A stretch of DNA of 64,000 nt, taken from assembly GCF_025460765.1 (NCBI RefSeq), contig NZ_JAMWEG010000022.1, positions 1 to 64,000 of the forward strand. The letters are read 5' to 3'. Shown one piece after another: positions 22,983 through 30,870 of the stretch. Each line of letters opens with the position of its first letter. The first letter of the stretch is position 1. A model generated the notes under the pieces. The model saw only the letters and a list, made by a program, of their open reading frames with translations, had not been told where the DNA came from and searched no databases. The translations under genes and the position numbers were made by a program. Source of the DNA: Micromonospora sp. MA102 (GTDB taxonomy: Bacteria > Actinomycetota > Actinomycetes > Mycobacteriales > Micromonosporaceae).

Positions 22983-23989
22983 CGCAGCGTGAATCCCAGT
23001 CCGACGGGGTCGTTGGCCTCAAGAACGAAAAGATGCTCACCGGTCCGGTGGGCCATCCCCCGCACCTCCGAAACGTAGGCCGGGCGGCCTTCTGCTTCCA
23101 ACTCCTGCACGACGCGGCCCAGGAACCGTGTTCCGACCACCGAGTCGTGGGTGAGCACCTGGTCAGGGGCGAGTTGCCCCGATGATGCTAGCAGCGCGAC
23201 CCGCGCCGAGGTGCCGGACCCGCACGGCGACCGGTCGACCTCCCCGTCGGCGAAGACGGTGATGTTGCGCTGGTGTGGGCCGTCGGATCGTCGGCCCAGA
23301 TCCTCGAACAGAATCGTGCCGTAGATGCCGTCGAGCCGCGGTTCGCTCGGATGCCGGGCCCATTCCGTCCCGTTGAGTTTCCATTTGATCTCGCGGCCGA
23401 GTGCCAGCAGGTCACCGTAATGCTCGGGGTCGACCGACAGCCCGAGGACCGCGGCGTCGACGGAGGCGTAGATCGCTCCCCCGTAGCTGATGTCCGCGCA
23501 TACCGGGCCCCGGCTGGTGTCCACGGCGACGCCGTGCCCCAGGACGTACGCGGGCACGTTGCGGAAGCTGACCCCGCGGACCTCGCCGGCCACGCAGGAG
23601 ACCGTGGCCATGACGCGGCCCGACGGTACGTCGATCACGACGTCGGTCTCCCCGTTCGGTGCGGCGTCCACGAGCCCGCTCCGGACGGCCCACGCACCCA
23701 GCGCGATGGTGCCGTGTCCGCACGCCGTCGAGTAGCCGTCCTTGTGCCAGAACAGCACCCCGAAGTGTGCGCCGTCGTCGTCGGGTGGCACGACGAAGCA
23801 GCCGTACATGTCGGCGTGGCCACGAGGTTCGTTGACCAGGAGCCGGCGCACCGCGTCGACCTGTTCATCGCGCCGGGCGTGTTCGCGCCGTTCCAGCACG
23901 GTGGCGCCGGGAATCTCCGGGACGCCGTCGGTGACGATGCGGAACGGCTCTCCCGCGGTGTGGTAGTCGGTGGCACGGATGTCCCGCAT
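22979..23989 (-). CDS. Proline racemase-family epimerase (first copy)
   Basis: A 336-residue member of the proline racemase / 4-hydroxyproline 2-epimerase / trans-3-hydroxyproline dehydratase family. Both catalytic cysteines are present, in STACGHGTIALG and DRSPCGSGTSAR. A trans-3-hydroxyproline dehydratase would have threonine at the second site, so this copy is predicted to be a racemase or epimerase. It differs clearly from the second copy at 29817 (ACGHGT against MCGHGT; length and loop composition differ). It lies four bases after livF and overlaps the GntR gene, so it belongs to the uptake operon; a different isomer from that handled by the second copy is likely. Confidence 0.9.
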   Translation of the reverse strand: MRDIRATDYHTAGEPFRIVTDGVPEIPGATVLERREHARRDEQVDAVRRLLVNEPRGHADMYGCFVVPPDDDGAHFGVLFWHKDGYSTACGHGTIALGAWAVRSGLVDAAPNGETDVVIDVPSGRVMATVSCVAGEVRGVSFRNVPAYVLGHGVAVDTSRGPVCADISYGGAIYASVDAAVLGLSVDPEHYGDLLALGREIKWKLNGTEWARHPSEPRLDGIYGTILFEDLGRRSDGPHQRNITVFADGEVDRSPCGSGTSARVALLASSGQLAPDQVLTHDSVVGTRFLGRVVQELEAEGRPAYVSEVRGMAHRTGEHLFVLEANDPVGLGFTLR

Positions 23990-23993
23990 CGCC

Positions 23994-24722
23994 TCAGGCC
24001 CCCAGGTACGCCTCGACCACGCGGGAGTCGCGCGCGAGTTCGCGGGCCGCTCCCTCCAGCGTGATCACACCGTTCTCCACCACGTACGCGCGGTGAGCGA
24101 TCTTGAGCGCGGCACGGGCGTTCTGCTCGACGAGCAGCACCGAGGTGCCGTCGGCGTTGATGCGGCGGATCAGGGCCATGATCTGGGCCACCACGAGTGG
24201 CGCCAGCCCCATCGAGGGCTCGTCCAGCATCAGCAGCTTGGGCCCGGCGACCAGCGCGCGACCGACGGCGAGCATCTGCTGCTCGCCGCCGGACAGGTTC
24301 CCGCCCTGCTGGCTGCGCCGCTCGGCGAGCCGGGGCAGCAGAGAGTAGACCTCGTCGATCCGGCGGCTGACCGCGGCCTTGTCGTTCACCAGGTAACCGC
24401 CGAGCTGGAGGTTCTCGTGAACGGTCATCCGGGGGAAGATGCGGCGCCCCTCCGGCACGTGCACCACCCCGGCGCCGACGATCTCCCAGGGCTTGGCCCT
24501 GGTGATGTCCGTGCCGAACGCGCGCACGCTGCCGCCGGTGGACCGCACCACACCGGAAACCGTGGCGAGGGTACTGGTCTTGCCCGCGCCGTTGTTGCCG
24601 AGCAGAGTGATGATCTCGCCCTCGCCGACGGTCAGGGTCAGGCCCCGGAGGGCGTGGACGCGGCCGTAGTGGACGTCGAGGGCGTCGATTTCGAGTGCCC
24701 AGCGGCTGGCGGCGTCACTCAC
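23994..24722 (-). CDS. livF: Branched-chain-type ABC transporter ATPase LivF
   Basis: A 242-residue ATP-binding subunit: Walker A GNNGAGKTSTL, Q-loop region, signature LSGGEQQML, Walker B LLMLDEPSMGLAP and the H-loop replaced by the LivF-typical LLVEQNARAALKIAHRAYVVENG. This is the LivF pattern of hydrophobic amino acid uptake systems. Its start overlaps livG by eight bases. With LivG it drives import through LivH and LivM. In this context the solute is more likely hydroxyproline or a hydroxyproline-containing compound than leucine, which is inference from neighbours. Confidence 0.93.
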   Translation of the reverse strand: MSDAASRWALEIDALDVHYGRVHALRGLTLTVGEGEIITLLGNNGAGKTSTLATVSGVVRSTGGSVRAFGTDITRAKPWEIVGAGVVHVPEGRRIFPRMTVHENLQLGGYLVNDKAAVSRRIDEVYSLLPRLAERRSQQGGNLSGGEQQMLAVGRALVAGPKLLMLDEPSMGLAPLVVAQIMALIRRINADGTSVLLVEQNARAALKIAHRAYVVENGVITLEGAARELARDSRVVEAYLGA

Positions 24723-25533
24723 GGCTCATCATCTCCTCGCTCGTGGCTTCCTCCTCGTCGTCCTTGCCGAGGTACGCCTCGATCACGGCCGGGTCGCGGC
24801 GTACCTCTTCGGGAGTGCCGTCGGCGATCTCCCGGCCGAAGTTCAGCACGACGATCCGGCGCGACACCTGCATGACGAGATCCATGTCGTGCTCGATGAG
24901 CACGATGGCGGTGCCCAGCCCACTGATGCGGTGCAGCAGCTCGAGCAGCTCGTTCTTCTCGCCGTGGTTGAGGCCGGCGGCGGGCTCGTCCAGCAGGAGG
25001 ACCTTGGGCCCGCGGGCGAGGGCGCGGGCGATCTCGACGCGCCGCTGCTCGCCGTACGGAAGGTTCCGCGCCAGGCCACCGCGGTCACCGCGCAGGCCCA
25101 CGAAGTCGAGCCAACGGTTCGCCTCGTCGGTCGCCTCCCGTTCCGAGCGCCGGAACCGCGGCGTGTGCAGGAGCGCGTCGAGGGCGTTCTGCCGCAGCCG
25201 GAGGTGCATCCCGGCGCGGACGTTGTCGAGCACCGCCAGCTCACCGAACAGGCGCAGGTTCTGGAAGGTGCGCGACATCCCCCGGGCCGCGATCGCGGAC
25301 GGCCGCAGGCCGGTGATGTCCGCGCCCTGCAGCGTGATGGAGCCGCCGGTGGGCTTGTAGAAGCCCGTGACGCAGTTGAACGCGCTGGTCTTGCCGGCGC
25401 CGTTGGGTCCGACGAGGGAGAGGAGGTCGCCTTCGTTGACCTGGAAGGTCAGCCCGTCGACGGCCTTCACGCCGCCGAAGTCCAGGTGCAGATCCTGCAC
25501 CCGCAGGAGCGGTACGAGTCCTTGCGTGCTCAC
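24715..25533 (-). CDS. livG: Branched-chain-type ABC transporter ATPase LivG
   Basis: A 272-residue ATP-binding subunit with Walker A GPNGAGKTSAFNCVTGFYKP, an atypical but LivG-like signature LPYGEQRRVEIARAL, Walker B LLLDEPAAGLN and the H-loop LIEHDMDLVM. The C-terminal ADGTPEEVRRDPAVIEAYLG is the usual LivG ending. GTG 25533 overlaps the LivM stop, so translation is coupled. The acidic tail (KDDEEEATSEEM) is unusual but short. Confidence 0.93.
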   Translation of the reverse strand: MSTQGLVPLLRVQDLHLDFGGVKAVDGLTFQVNEGDLLSLVGPNGAGKTSAFNCVTGFYKPTGGSITLQGADITGLRPSAIAARGMSRTFQNLRLFGELAVLDNVRAGMHLRLRQNALDALLHTPRFRRSEREATDEANRWLDFVGLRGDRGGLARNLPYGEQRRVEIARALARGPKVLLLDEPAAGLNHGEKNELLELLHRISGLGTAIVLIEHDMDLVMQVSRRIVVLNFGREIADGTPEEVRRDPAVIEAYLGKDDEEEATSEEMMSRE

Positions 25534-26567
25534 GGCGCTACCTCCTCGGCCTTCCGCACGTCATGCTTCTCGGCCTTGCGCAGGTCACGCCGGGACTGGC
25601 GTTCCACGGCCCGCGCCGGCCACAGTCCCTGCCGGCGGAAGATCATCACTACGATGAGCAGGATCCCGAACACGAAGTACCGGTAGTCCGCGGCCTCCCG
25701 GAGAAGCTCGGGCAGCACGCTGATGAAGATGGCGCCGAGCACCACCCCGGGCGTCGAGCCCATGCCGCCGAGCACGACGGCCATCAGGATGAGGGCCGAC
25801 CACAGGAAGGTGAAGCTCGGTGGGGAGATGGCGGACAGTTGGGCGCCGAAGAGGATGCCGGCGAGGCCACCCCAGATGGCGCCGCCGACGTACGCGGCGA
25901 GTTTCACCCGGTACGTGTTGATGCCCATCGCCTCGGCGGCGTCCTCGTCCTCGCGGATGAACCGCCAGGCGCGTCCGAGCCGGCTGCGTCCGAGCCGCGC
26001 GGCGCCGAGGACGGCCAGGGCGACGACCACCACACAGGTGTAGTAGAGGCCGACCGGGCCGCTCAGGTCGATCCCGAGCAACGTGATGCCGGGGATCCCG
26101 TAGATGCCGGACGGCCCACCGGTGATGGGGAGGTTGTTCGCCGTGATCCGGATGATCTCCCCGAAGCCGAGTGTCACGATCGCCAGGTAGTCGCTGCGCA
26201 GCCGCAGGGTGGGCCCACCGATCACGATGCCCGCGACCACCGCCGCGACGATGACGGCGGGCACCGTGGCAAGCAGCGGCCAGCCGTACCGGGTGGCGAG
26301 GACCCCGCTGACGTAGGCGCCGATGGCGAAGAACGCGGCGTACCCGAGGTCGAGCAGGCCGCAGTAGCCGACGACGATGTTGAGGCCGACCGCGAGCATC
26401 ACGAAGAGCAGCGCGGAGGTCATGACCGACAGGGCGTAGTTGGTCGCGGTGATGAACGGCGCCAGCACCGCGACGGCCAGTCCGATCAGACCCAGGTAGC
26501 GGTTCTGCTGGATTCGGTCGAAGAGCGCGCTGGCGCGGGTGGGTGACGTGGCGAAGTTGGTGGTCAT
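25530..26567 (-). CDS. livM: Branched-chain-type ABC transporter permease LivM
   Basis: A 345-residue permease with about nine membrane helices. Diagnostic are ALLFVMLAVGLNIVVGYCGLLDLGYAAFFAIGAYVSG near the N terminus and LRSDYLAIVTLGFGEIIRI, followed by AWRFIREDEDAAEAMGINTYRVKLAAYVGG, the coupling loop that meets the ATPases. The cytoplasmic tail RRDLRKAEKHDVRKAEE is charged and has a short internal repeat (DxRKAE). ATG 26567 overlaps the LivH stop by one base. Confidence 0.93.
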   Translation of the reverse strand: MTTNFATSPTRASALFDRIQQNRYLGLIGLAVAVLAPFITATNYALSVMTSALLFVMLAVGLNIVVGYCGLLDLGYAAFFAIGAYVSGVLATRYGWPLLATVPAVIVAAVVAGIVIGGPTLRLRSDYLAIVTLGFGEIIRITANNLPITGGPSGIYGIPGITLLGIDLSGPVGLYYTCVVVVALAVLGAARLGRSRLGRAWRFIREDEDAAEAMGINTYRVKLAAYVGGAIWGGLAGILFGAQLSAISPPSFTFLWSALILMAVVLGGMGSTPGVVLGAIFISVLPELLREAADYRYFVFGILLIVVMIFRRQGLWPARAVERQSRRDLRKAEKHDVRKAEEVAP

Positions 26568-27460
26568 CAGACACGCTCCGTAACGCGCTCGCCGAGGATG
26601 CCGGTCGGGCGGAGCGTGAGGAAGATGATGAGGAAGCTGAAGGCGAAGACATCGCGCCACTGCCCGCCGATCCAGGCGGTGCCGATCGACTCGAGCAGAC
26701 CGAGCGCGAGGCCGCCGAGCATCGCGCCCTTGATGTTGCCGATGCCGCCGATGACGGCCGCGGTGAACGCCTTGAGCCCGATGATGAACCCCATCAGGAA
26801 GTCGATCTTCCCGTAGTAGCCGCCGGCCATCACGCCGGCGGCGCCGGCGAGGGCGGAGCCGATGAAGAAGGTGCGCGCGATGACGGCGTCGACGTTGATC
26901 CCCATGTACAGGGCTGCCGTCGGGTCCTGGGCGATGGCGCGCATGGCCCGTCCGCTTTCGGTCCCCATGACGAGCCACTGGAGGCCGGCCATCAGCAGGA
27001 CCGCGATCAGGATGAGACTGGCCTGCTGGATGGTGATGCGGGCGCCGAGCAGATTGATCGAGTCGCCCGCCAGCCGGACCGGGTAGACCTCCGGGTTGGG
27101 CCCGGCGACCAGACGCATCCCGTACTCGATGGCGAACGAGGCGCCCACCGCGGTGATCAGTACGGAGAGCCGGGGCGCGCTGCGCAGGGGACGGTAGGCG
27201 ATCCGCTCGAGCAGCAGGCCGGCCGTTCCGGTCACCAGCATCGCGATGATCAGGACGATGAGCAGCGCCACGAAGCCGAGGCCGGTCACGAGCCCGCCGG
27301 CGACGCTCAGGACGCCGAAACCGACGAACGCACCGAGCATGTACAGGTCGCCGTGGGCGAAGTTCAGGAGCCTGATGATGCCGTACACCATGGTGTAGCC
27401 CAGGGCGACCAGGGCGTAGAACGATCCGACGAAGAGACCGTTCCAGAGGAGTTGGGTCAT
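26567..27460 (-). CDS. livH: Branched-chain-type ABC transporter permease LivH
   Basis: A 297-residue permease: LLWNGLFVGSFYALVALGYTMVYGIIRLLNFAHGDLYMLGAFVGF is the classic LivH opening, and RAMRAIAQDPTAALYMGINVDAVIARTFFIGSALAG the coupling loop. About eight helices. ATG 27460 follows GGAGGG. It is separated from livK by 64 bases that contain a strong hairpin, while the genes after it overlap one another. Confidence 0.94.
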   Translation of the reverse strand: MTQLLWNGLFVGSFYALVALGYTMVYGIIRLLNFAHGDLYMLGAFVGFGVLSVAGGLVTGLGFVALLIVLIIAMLVTGTAGLLLERIAYRPLRSAPRLSVLITAVGASFAIEYGMRLVAGPNPEVYPVRLAGDSINLLGARITIQQASLILIAVLLMAGLQWLVMGTESGRAMRAIAQDPTAALYMGINVDAVIARTFFIGSALAGAAGVMAGGYYGKIDFLMGFIIGLKAFTAAVIGGIGNIKGAMLGGLALGLLESIGTAWIGGQWRDVFAFSFLIIFLTLRPTGILGERVTERV

Positions 27461-27480
27461 GGGAGCCCTCCGGGGAACGC

Positions 27481-27514
27481 CCCGGCGGCGCGCTCCTGGG
27501 AGGGCGCCGCCGGG
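27481..27514 (-). terminator. Hairpin between livK and livH
   Basis: A perfect 11-bp stem, CCCGGCGGCGC (27481-27491) with GCGCCGCCGGG (27504-27514), and a 12-base loop. It lies between the binding-protein gene and the first permease gene, so it probably acts as a partial terminator or 3' stabiliser that raises binding protein over permease. Confidence 0.7.
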
Positions 27515-27524
27515 AGCAGGCGGT

Positions 27525-28700
27525 CTACTGCAGGGTGTCCTTGAGGACGATCTTGCCCTTCTCCACCGTGAGGATCTGGAAGCCACCGCTGGAGAGCGTG
27601 TGGTCGGGCGTGAACTTCAGCGGCCCGGAGAACAGCTGGAAACCGTCGATCCCCTCGAGTGCCTTGATGACGGCGCTGCCGTCGGTCGAGCCGGCCTGCT
27701 TGACCGCCTCGGCGGCCACCCGGACGGCGTCGTAGGCCTGGGTCGAGTACGGACCGGGGGCGGCGCCGAACTTGCTCTTGTAGTCCGCGATCCACTTGTC
27801 GGCGCCCTGAATCGTCTCCGGGGTCTGCGTCATGGTGGCGAACACGCCTTCGGCGGCCTCGGCGCCGGCGATGTCCACCAGCTTCTGGTCGACGGACCCG
27901 TCGGCGACCATGACCTTGCCCGTGTAGCCGGCCTGCCGCAGCTGACGGATGATGAGGCCACCCTCCTGGTAGTAGCCGGTCCAGTAGATGAAGTCCGGCT
28001 GTCCCTTCAGGATGGCGTTGACGTTGGCGCTGTAGTCGCTCTCACCGGCGGTGACCGACTCGCGTCCCGCGAGCGCCGGTGAGCCGGTCAGCAGCTTGGC
28101 GGTGGTGTCGGCGATGTCCTTGGAGTAGCTGGTGTTGTCGTCCATGAGGGCGACCTTGGTGGCGCCCACCTTCTTCATGAACGCGAACGCCGCATCGGAC
28201 TGCTGCGCGCCGGTGCCGTTGATCAGGAAGACGTTCTTCTTGTGCTGCTTGACCAGTTCGTTGGAGTTGGCGGCCGGAATGAGCATGGGCACGTCGGCCT
28301 TCTCGAAGATCGGCAACGTCGGGAGCGTCGCACCCGAGCAGTAGCCGCCGACCGAGATCTTCACACCTGCGGTGACCAGCTTGTTGGCGCCCGCCGTGGC
28401 GCTCTTGGCGTCGCAGGCCTCGTCCTCGACCTTGAGCTCGAGATTGCGCCCGTTGACGCCGCCCTTGCCGTTGATCTCGTCGACGGCGAGTTGCGCCCCG
28501 TTCTTCATGTACGGGCCGATGGCCGAGCTGCTGCCGGACAGCGGAGTCAGCATGCCGAGGACGATCGGCCCCTTGTCCGACGACTTCTCGCCCCCTCCCG
28601 AGGCGAGCCCGTTGCCACAGGCGGAGAGCATCATGGCCGCAACCGCCGCGCCGCCCACGAGGGCGACTCGCGACAGCCGGCGGGTCAGGTATGCCGTCAT
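27525..28700 (-). CDS. livK: Branched-chain-type ABC transporter substrate-binding lipoprotein
   Basis: A 391-residue type-1 periplasmic-binding-like lipoprotein. Signal peptide with lipobox MMLSACGNG (Cys near residue 27). The mature part starts SDKGPIVLGMLTPLSGSSSAIGPYMKNGAQLAVDEINGKGGVNG, the Leu/Ile/Val-binding-protein signature, then DDNTSYSKDIADTTAKLL and ADGSVDQKLVDIAGAEAAEGVFAT. First gene of the seven-gene uptake operon divergent from the hydroxyproline catabolic operon. Weak ribosome site (GTGGG) before ATG 28700. The ligand is inferred from context to be hydroxyproline or a related imino acid. Confidence 0.92.
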   Translation of the reverse strand: MTAYLTRRLSRVALVGGAAVAAMMLSACGNGLASGGGEKSSDKGPIVLGMLTPLSGSSSAIGPYMKNGAQLAVDEINGKGGVNGRNLELKVEDEACDAKSATAGANKLVTAGVKISVGGYCSGATLPTLPIFEKADVPMLIPAANSNELVKQHKKNVFLINGTGAQQSDAAFAFMKKVGATKVALMDDNTSYSKDIADTTAKLLTGSPALAGRESVTAGESDYSANVNAILKGQPDFIYWTGYYQEGGLIIRQLRQAGYTGKVMVADGSVDQKLVDIAGAEAAEGVFATMTQTPETIQGADKWIADYKSKFGAAPGPYSTQAYDAVRVAAEAVKQAGSTDGSAVIKALEGIDGFQLFSGPLKFTPDHTLSSGGFQILTVEKGKIVLKDTLQ

Positions 28701-28744
28701 TGCCAAACCCACTTCCCTCAAGGACCGACACGCGGACGGCCCAG

Positions 28745-28781
28745 GTAGCGACTGGTAGCACTGCTGTGTGACGTAGCACTG
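28745..28781. promoter_or_regulatory. Direct repeats in divergent hydroxyproline promoter region
   Basis: GTAGCACTG occurs exactly at 28755-28763 and 28773-28781, 18 bases apart, and as an imperfect copy GTAGCGACTG at 28745-28754. They lie 45-80 bases upstream of livK and about 125 bases upstream of the catabolic operon. Repeats on near-helical spacing suggest a regulator binding site. Confidence 0.5.
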
Positions 28782-28844
28782 AACTATGGCACAGGACACA
28801 TCGTCGCTCTAGAGGCGCTTGCCAGGGCGTTATCGAGGCGTGAC

Positions 28845-28877
28845 TTGAGCCCGGCGGACCCGTGTGTAATATTTTAC
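28845..28877 (+). promoter_or_regulatory. Promoter and overlapping operator of hydroxyproline operon
   Basis: TTGAGC (28845-28850) and TAATAT (28867-28872), 16 bases apart, form the best sigma-70-type promoter in the window. GTAATATTTTAC (28866-28877), a GTAA/TTAC dyad, covers the -10 element. A repressor bound there would block initiation, which fits the local FCD-GntR protein, whose family often uses short GT..AC dyads. Confidence 0.6.
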
Positions 28878-28904
28878 TGACCGTCACGAAAGGGGCTTTC
28901 CGAG

Positions 28905-29813
28905 ATGACTGCTTCCCCCGCTGCCCGTACCCGCCCCTGGCGCGGCGTGCTCGTCGCGACCGCCCTGCCCTACCGCGACGACCTGTCCGTGGACTTCGAC
29001 GCCTACGCCGACCACGTGCGGTGGCTGGCCGAGAACGGCGCCCACGGCGTGACCCCGAACGGATCCCTGGGCGAGTACCAGGTGCTGACCAGTGAGGAGC
29101 GTGCGAAGGTCGTCGAGGTGGCGGTCCAGGCCGCACCCGCGGGCTTCGTCGTCATGCCGGGTGTGGGCGCCTACGGCGCCCTGGAGTCACGGCGCTGGGC
29201 CGAGCAGGCAGCCGAGGCCGGTGCGCAGGCCGTCATGGCGCTCCCCCCGAACGCGTACCGCACGGACGAGCGGGCCGTCCTGGAGCACTACCGCGAGATC
29301 GCCAAGGCCGGCCTGCCGGTGACCGCGTACAACAACCCGATCGACACGAAGACCGATCTGACGCCTCGGATCCTCGCCACGCTGTACAACGAGGGCCTCA
29401 TCGTGGGCGTCAAGGAGTTCAGCGGGGACGTGCGCCGGGCCTACGAGATCTCGGAGCTCGCGCCCGGACTGGACCTGATGATCGGCACCGACGACGTCGT
29501 GCTCGAGGTCGGCATCGCGGGCGCCAAGGGGTGGGTCGCCGGATACACGAACGCCTTTCCCCGCTCGACCGTGGCGCTGTACGAGGCCTCGGTGGCAGGG
29601 GACCTGGAGACCGCGCTGCCGCTGTACCGGCTGCTGCATCCCCTGCTGCGCTGGGACTCGAAGACCGAGTTCGTACAGGCGATCAAGCTCTCCATGGACA
29701 TCGTCGGCCGCAACGGCGGCGTCTGTCGGCCGCCGCGGCAGCCGCTGACCGCCGAGCAGGAGCAGTCGGTGCGCGTCGCGACCGAGGCAGCCCTCGAAGC
29801 CGGACTGGCCTGA
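28905..29813 (+). CDS. DapA-family pyrroline-4-hydroxy-2-carboxylate deaminase
   Basis: A 302-residue aldolase-class-I-fold protein of the dihydrodipicolinate synthase/N-acetylneuraminate lyase family. Schiff-base lysine in GLIVGVKEFSGDVRR, the tyrosine in VTAYNNPIDTKTDL, and the glycine-rich opening GVTPNGSLGEYQVL (where DapA has G-T-T-G-E). In this setting it fits the deaminase that converts 1-pyrroline-4-hydroxy-2-carboxylate to 2-oxoglutarate semialdehyde. It is the first gene of the nine-gene catabolic operon. ATG 28905 follows AAAGGGG. A plain DapA role is unlikely given the neighbours. Confidence 0.88.
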   Translation: MTASPAARTRPWRGVLVATALPYRDDLSVDFDAYADHVRWLAENGAHGVTPNGSLGEYQVLTSEERAKVVEVAVQAAPAGFVVMPGVGAYGALESRRWAEQAAEAGAQAVMALPPNAYRTDERAVLEHYREIAKAGLPVTAYNNPIDTKTDLTPRILATLYNEGLIVGVKEFSGDVRRAYEISELAPGLDLMIGTDDVVLEVGIAGAKGWVAGYTNAFPRSTVALYEASVAGDLETALPLYRLLHPLLRWDSKTEFVQAIKLSMDIVGRNGGVCRPPRQPLTAEQEQSVRVATEAALEAGLA

Positions 29814-29816
29814 GAC

Positions 29817-30821
29817 ATGCGGGCCCGCCGACTACTGCACGCCGTCGACTCGCACACCGAGGGCATGCCGACCAGGGTCATCACGGGCGGCGTGGCGCCT
29901 TTGCCCGGCGCCACCATGATGGAGCGCCGGCGCTGGTTCCTCGACAACAGCGATGACCTGCGCACCTTGCTGATGTACGAGCCACGCGGGCACTCCGCCA
30001 TGTCCGGAGCGATCCTGCAGCCGCCGACGCGGCCCGACGCCGACTGGGGCGTGCTCTACATCGAGGTGTCCGGCTGCCTGCCGATGTGCGGACACGGCAC
30101 CATCGGGGTCGCCACCGTGCTGGTGGAGACCGGCATGGTGGAGGTGACCGAGCCGGTCACGACGATCCGCCTCGACACGCCTGCCGGCCTCGTGGTCGCG
30201 GAGGTCGCCGTTAGCGACGGCGCGGCCAGGGCGGTCACGATCCGCAACGTACCGTCCTACTCCCAGCAGTTGGACGCGACGGTGGAGGTGCCCGGTTTCG
30301 GGACGGTCCGCTACGACCTCGCCTACGGCGGCAACTTCTACGCCATGGTCCACCTCGACGACCTCGGCCTGCCGTTCGACCGGGGACACAAGCAGGCACT
30401 GCTGGACGCCGGGCTGGCGATCATGGAAGCGATCAACGAACAGGACCGCCCGGTCCACGTCGACGACCCCGACATCAGCGGATGTCACCACGTACAGCTC
30501 ATCGCTCCCGGCTCGGATGCCCGGCATTCGCGCCACGCGATGGCCATCCACCCGGGTTGGTTCGACCGGAGCCCGTGCGGTACCGGCACGAGCGCCCGCA
30601 TGGCGCAGCTGCACGCGCGTGGCGAGCTGGCGTTGGACACCGACTTCGTCAACGAGTCCTTCATCGGGACGCGCTTCGTCGGCCGGCTCATCGAGGAGAC
30701 CCGGCTCGCCGGCGGCGTCACCGCAGTGGTGCCGACCATCACCGGGCGCGCCTGGCTGACCGGCACGGCACAGTACTTCCTCGATCCGGACGACCCGTTC
30801 CCGGCGGGTTTCCTGCTGTGA
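29817..30821 (+). CDS. 4-Hydroxyproline 2-epimerase
   Basis: A 334-residue proline-racemase-family enzyme with both catalytic cysteines, in GCLPMCGHGTIGVATVLVE and WFDRSPCGTGTSARMA. The start HAVDSHTEGMPTRVITGG and LMYEPRGHSAMSGA are typical of hydroxyproline epimerases, which turn trans-4-hydroxy-L-proline into cis-4-hydroxy-D-proline. That product feeds the FAD/2Fe-2S dehydrogenase encoded at the end of the operon. It begins three bases after the deaminase stop. It is a paralogue of the copy at 22979 and shares its fold but not its close sequence. Confidence 0.92.
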   Translation: MRARRLLHAVDSHTEGMPTRVITGGVAPLPGATMMERRRWFLDNSDDLRTLLMYEPRGHSAMSGAILQPPTRPDADWGVLYIEVSGCLPMCGHGTIGVATVLVETGMVEVTEPVTTIRLDTPAGLVVAEVAVSDGAARAVTIRNVPSYSQQLDATVEVPGFGTVRYDLAYGGNFYAMVHLDDLGLPFDRGHKQALLDAGLAIMEAINEQDRPVHVDDPDISGCHHVQLIAPGSDARHSRHAMAIHPGWFDRSPCGTGTSARMAQLHARGELALDTDFVNESFIGTRFVGRLIEETRLAGGVTAVVPTITGRAWLTGTAQYFLDPDDPFPAGFLL

Positions 30822-30870
30822 CGTGACCTCGTCACCACCTGGCCCACGTACCGACGCTGAGGGAGCCTTC

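Noticed and set aside
28866..28877. Intrinsic terminator reading of the AT-rich dyad
   Set aside because: The stem is only four pairs and it coincides with a good -10 element, so an operator is more likely.
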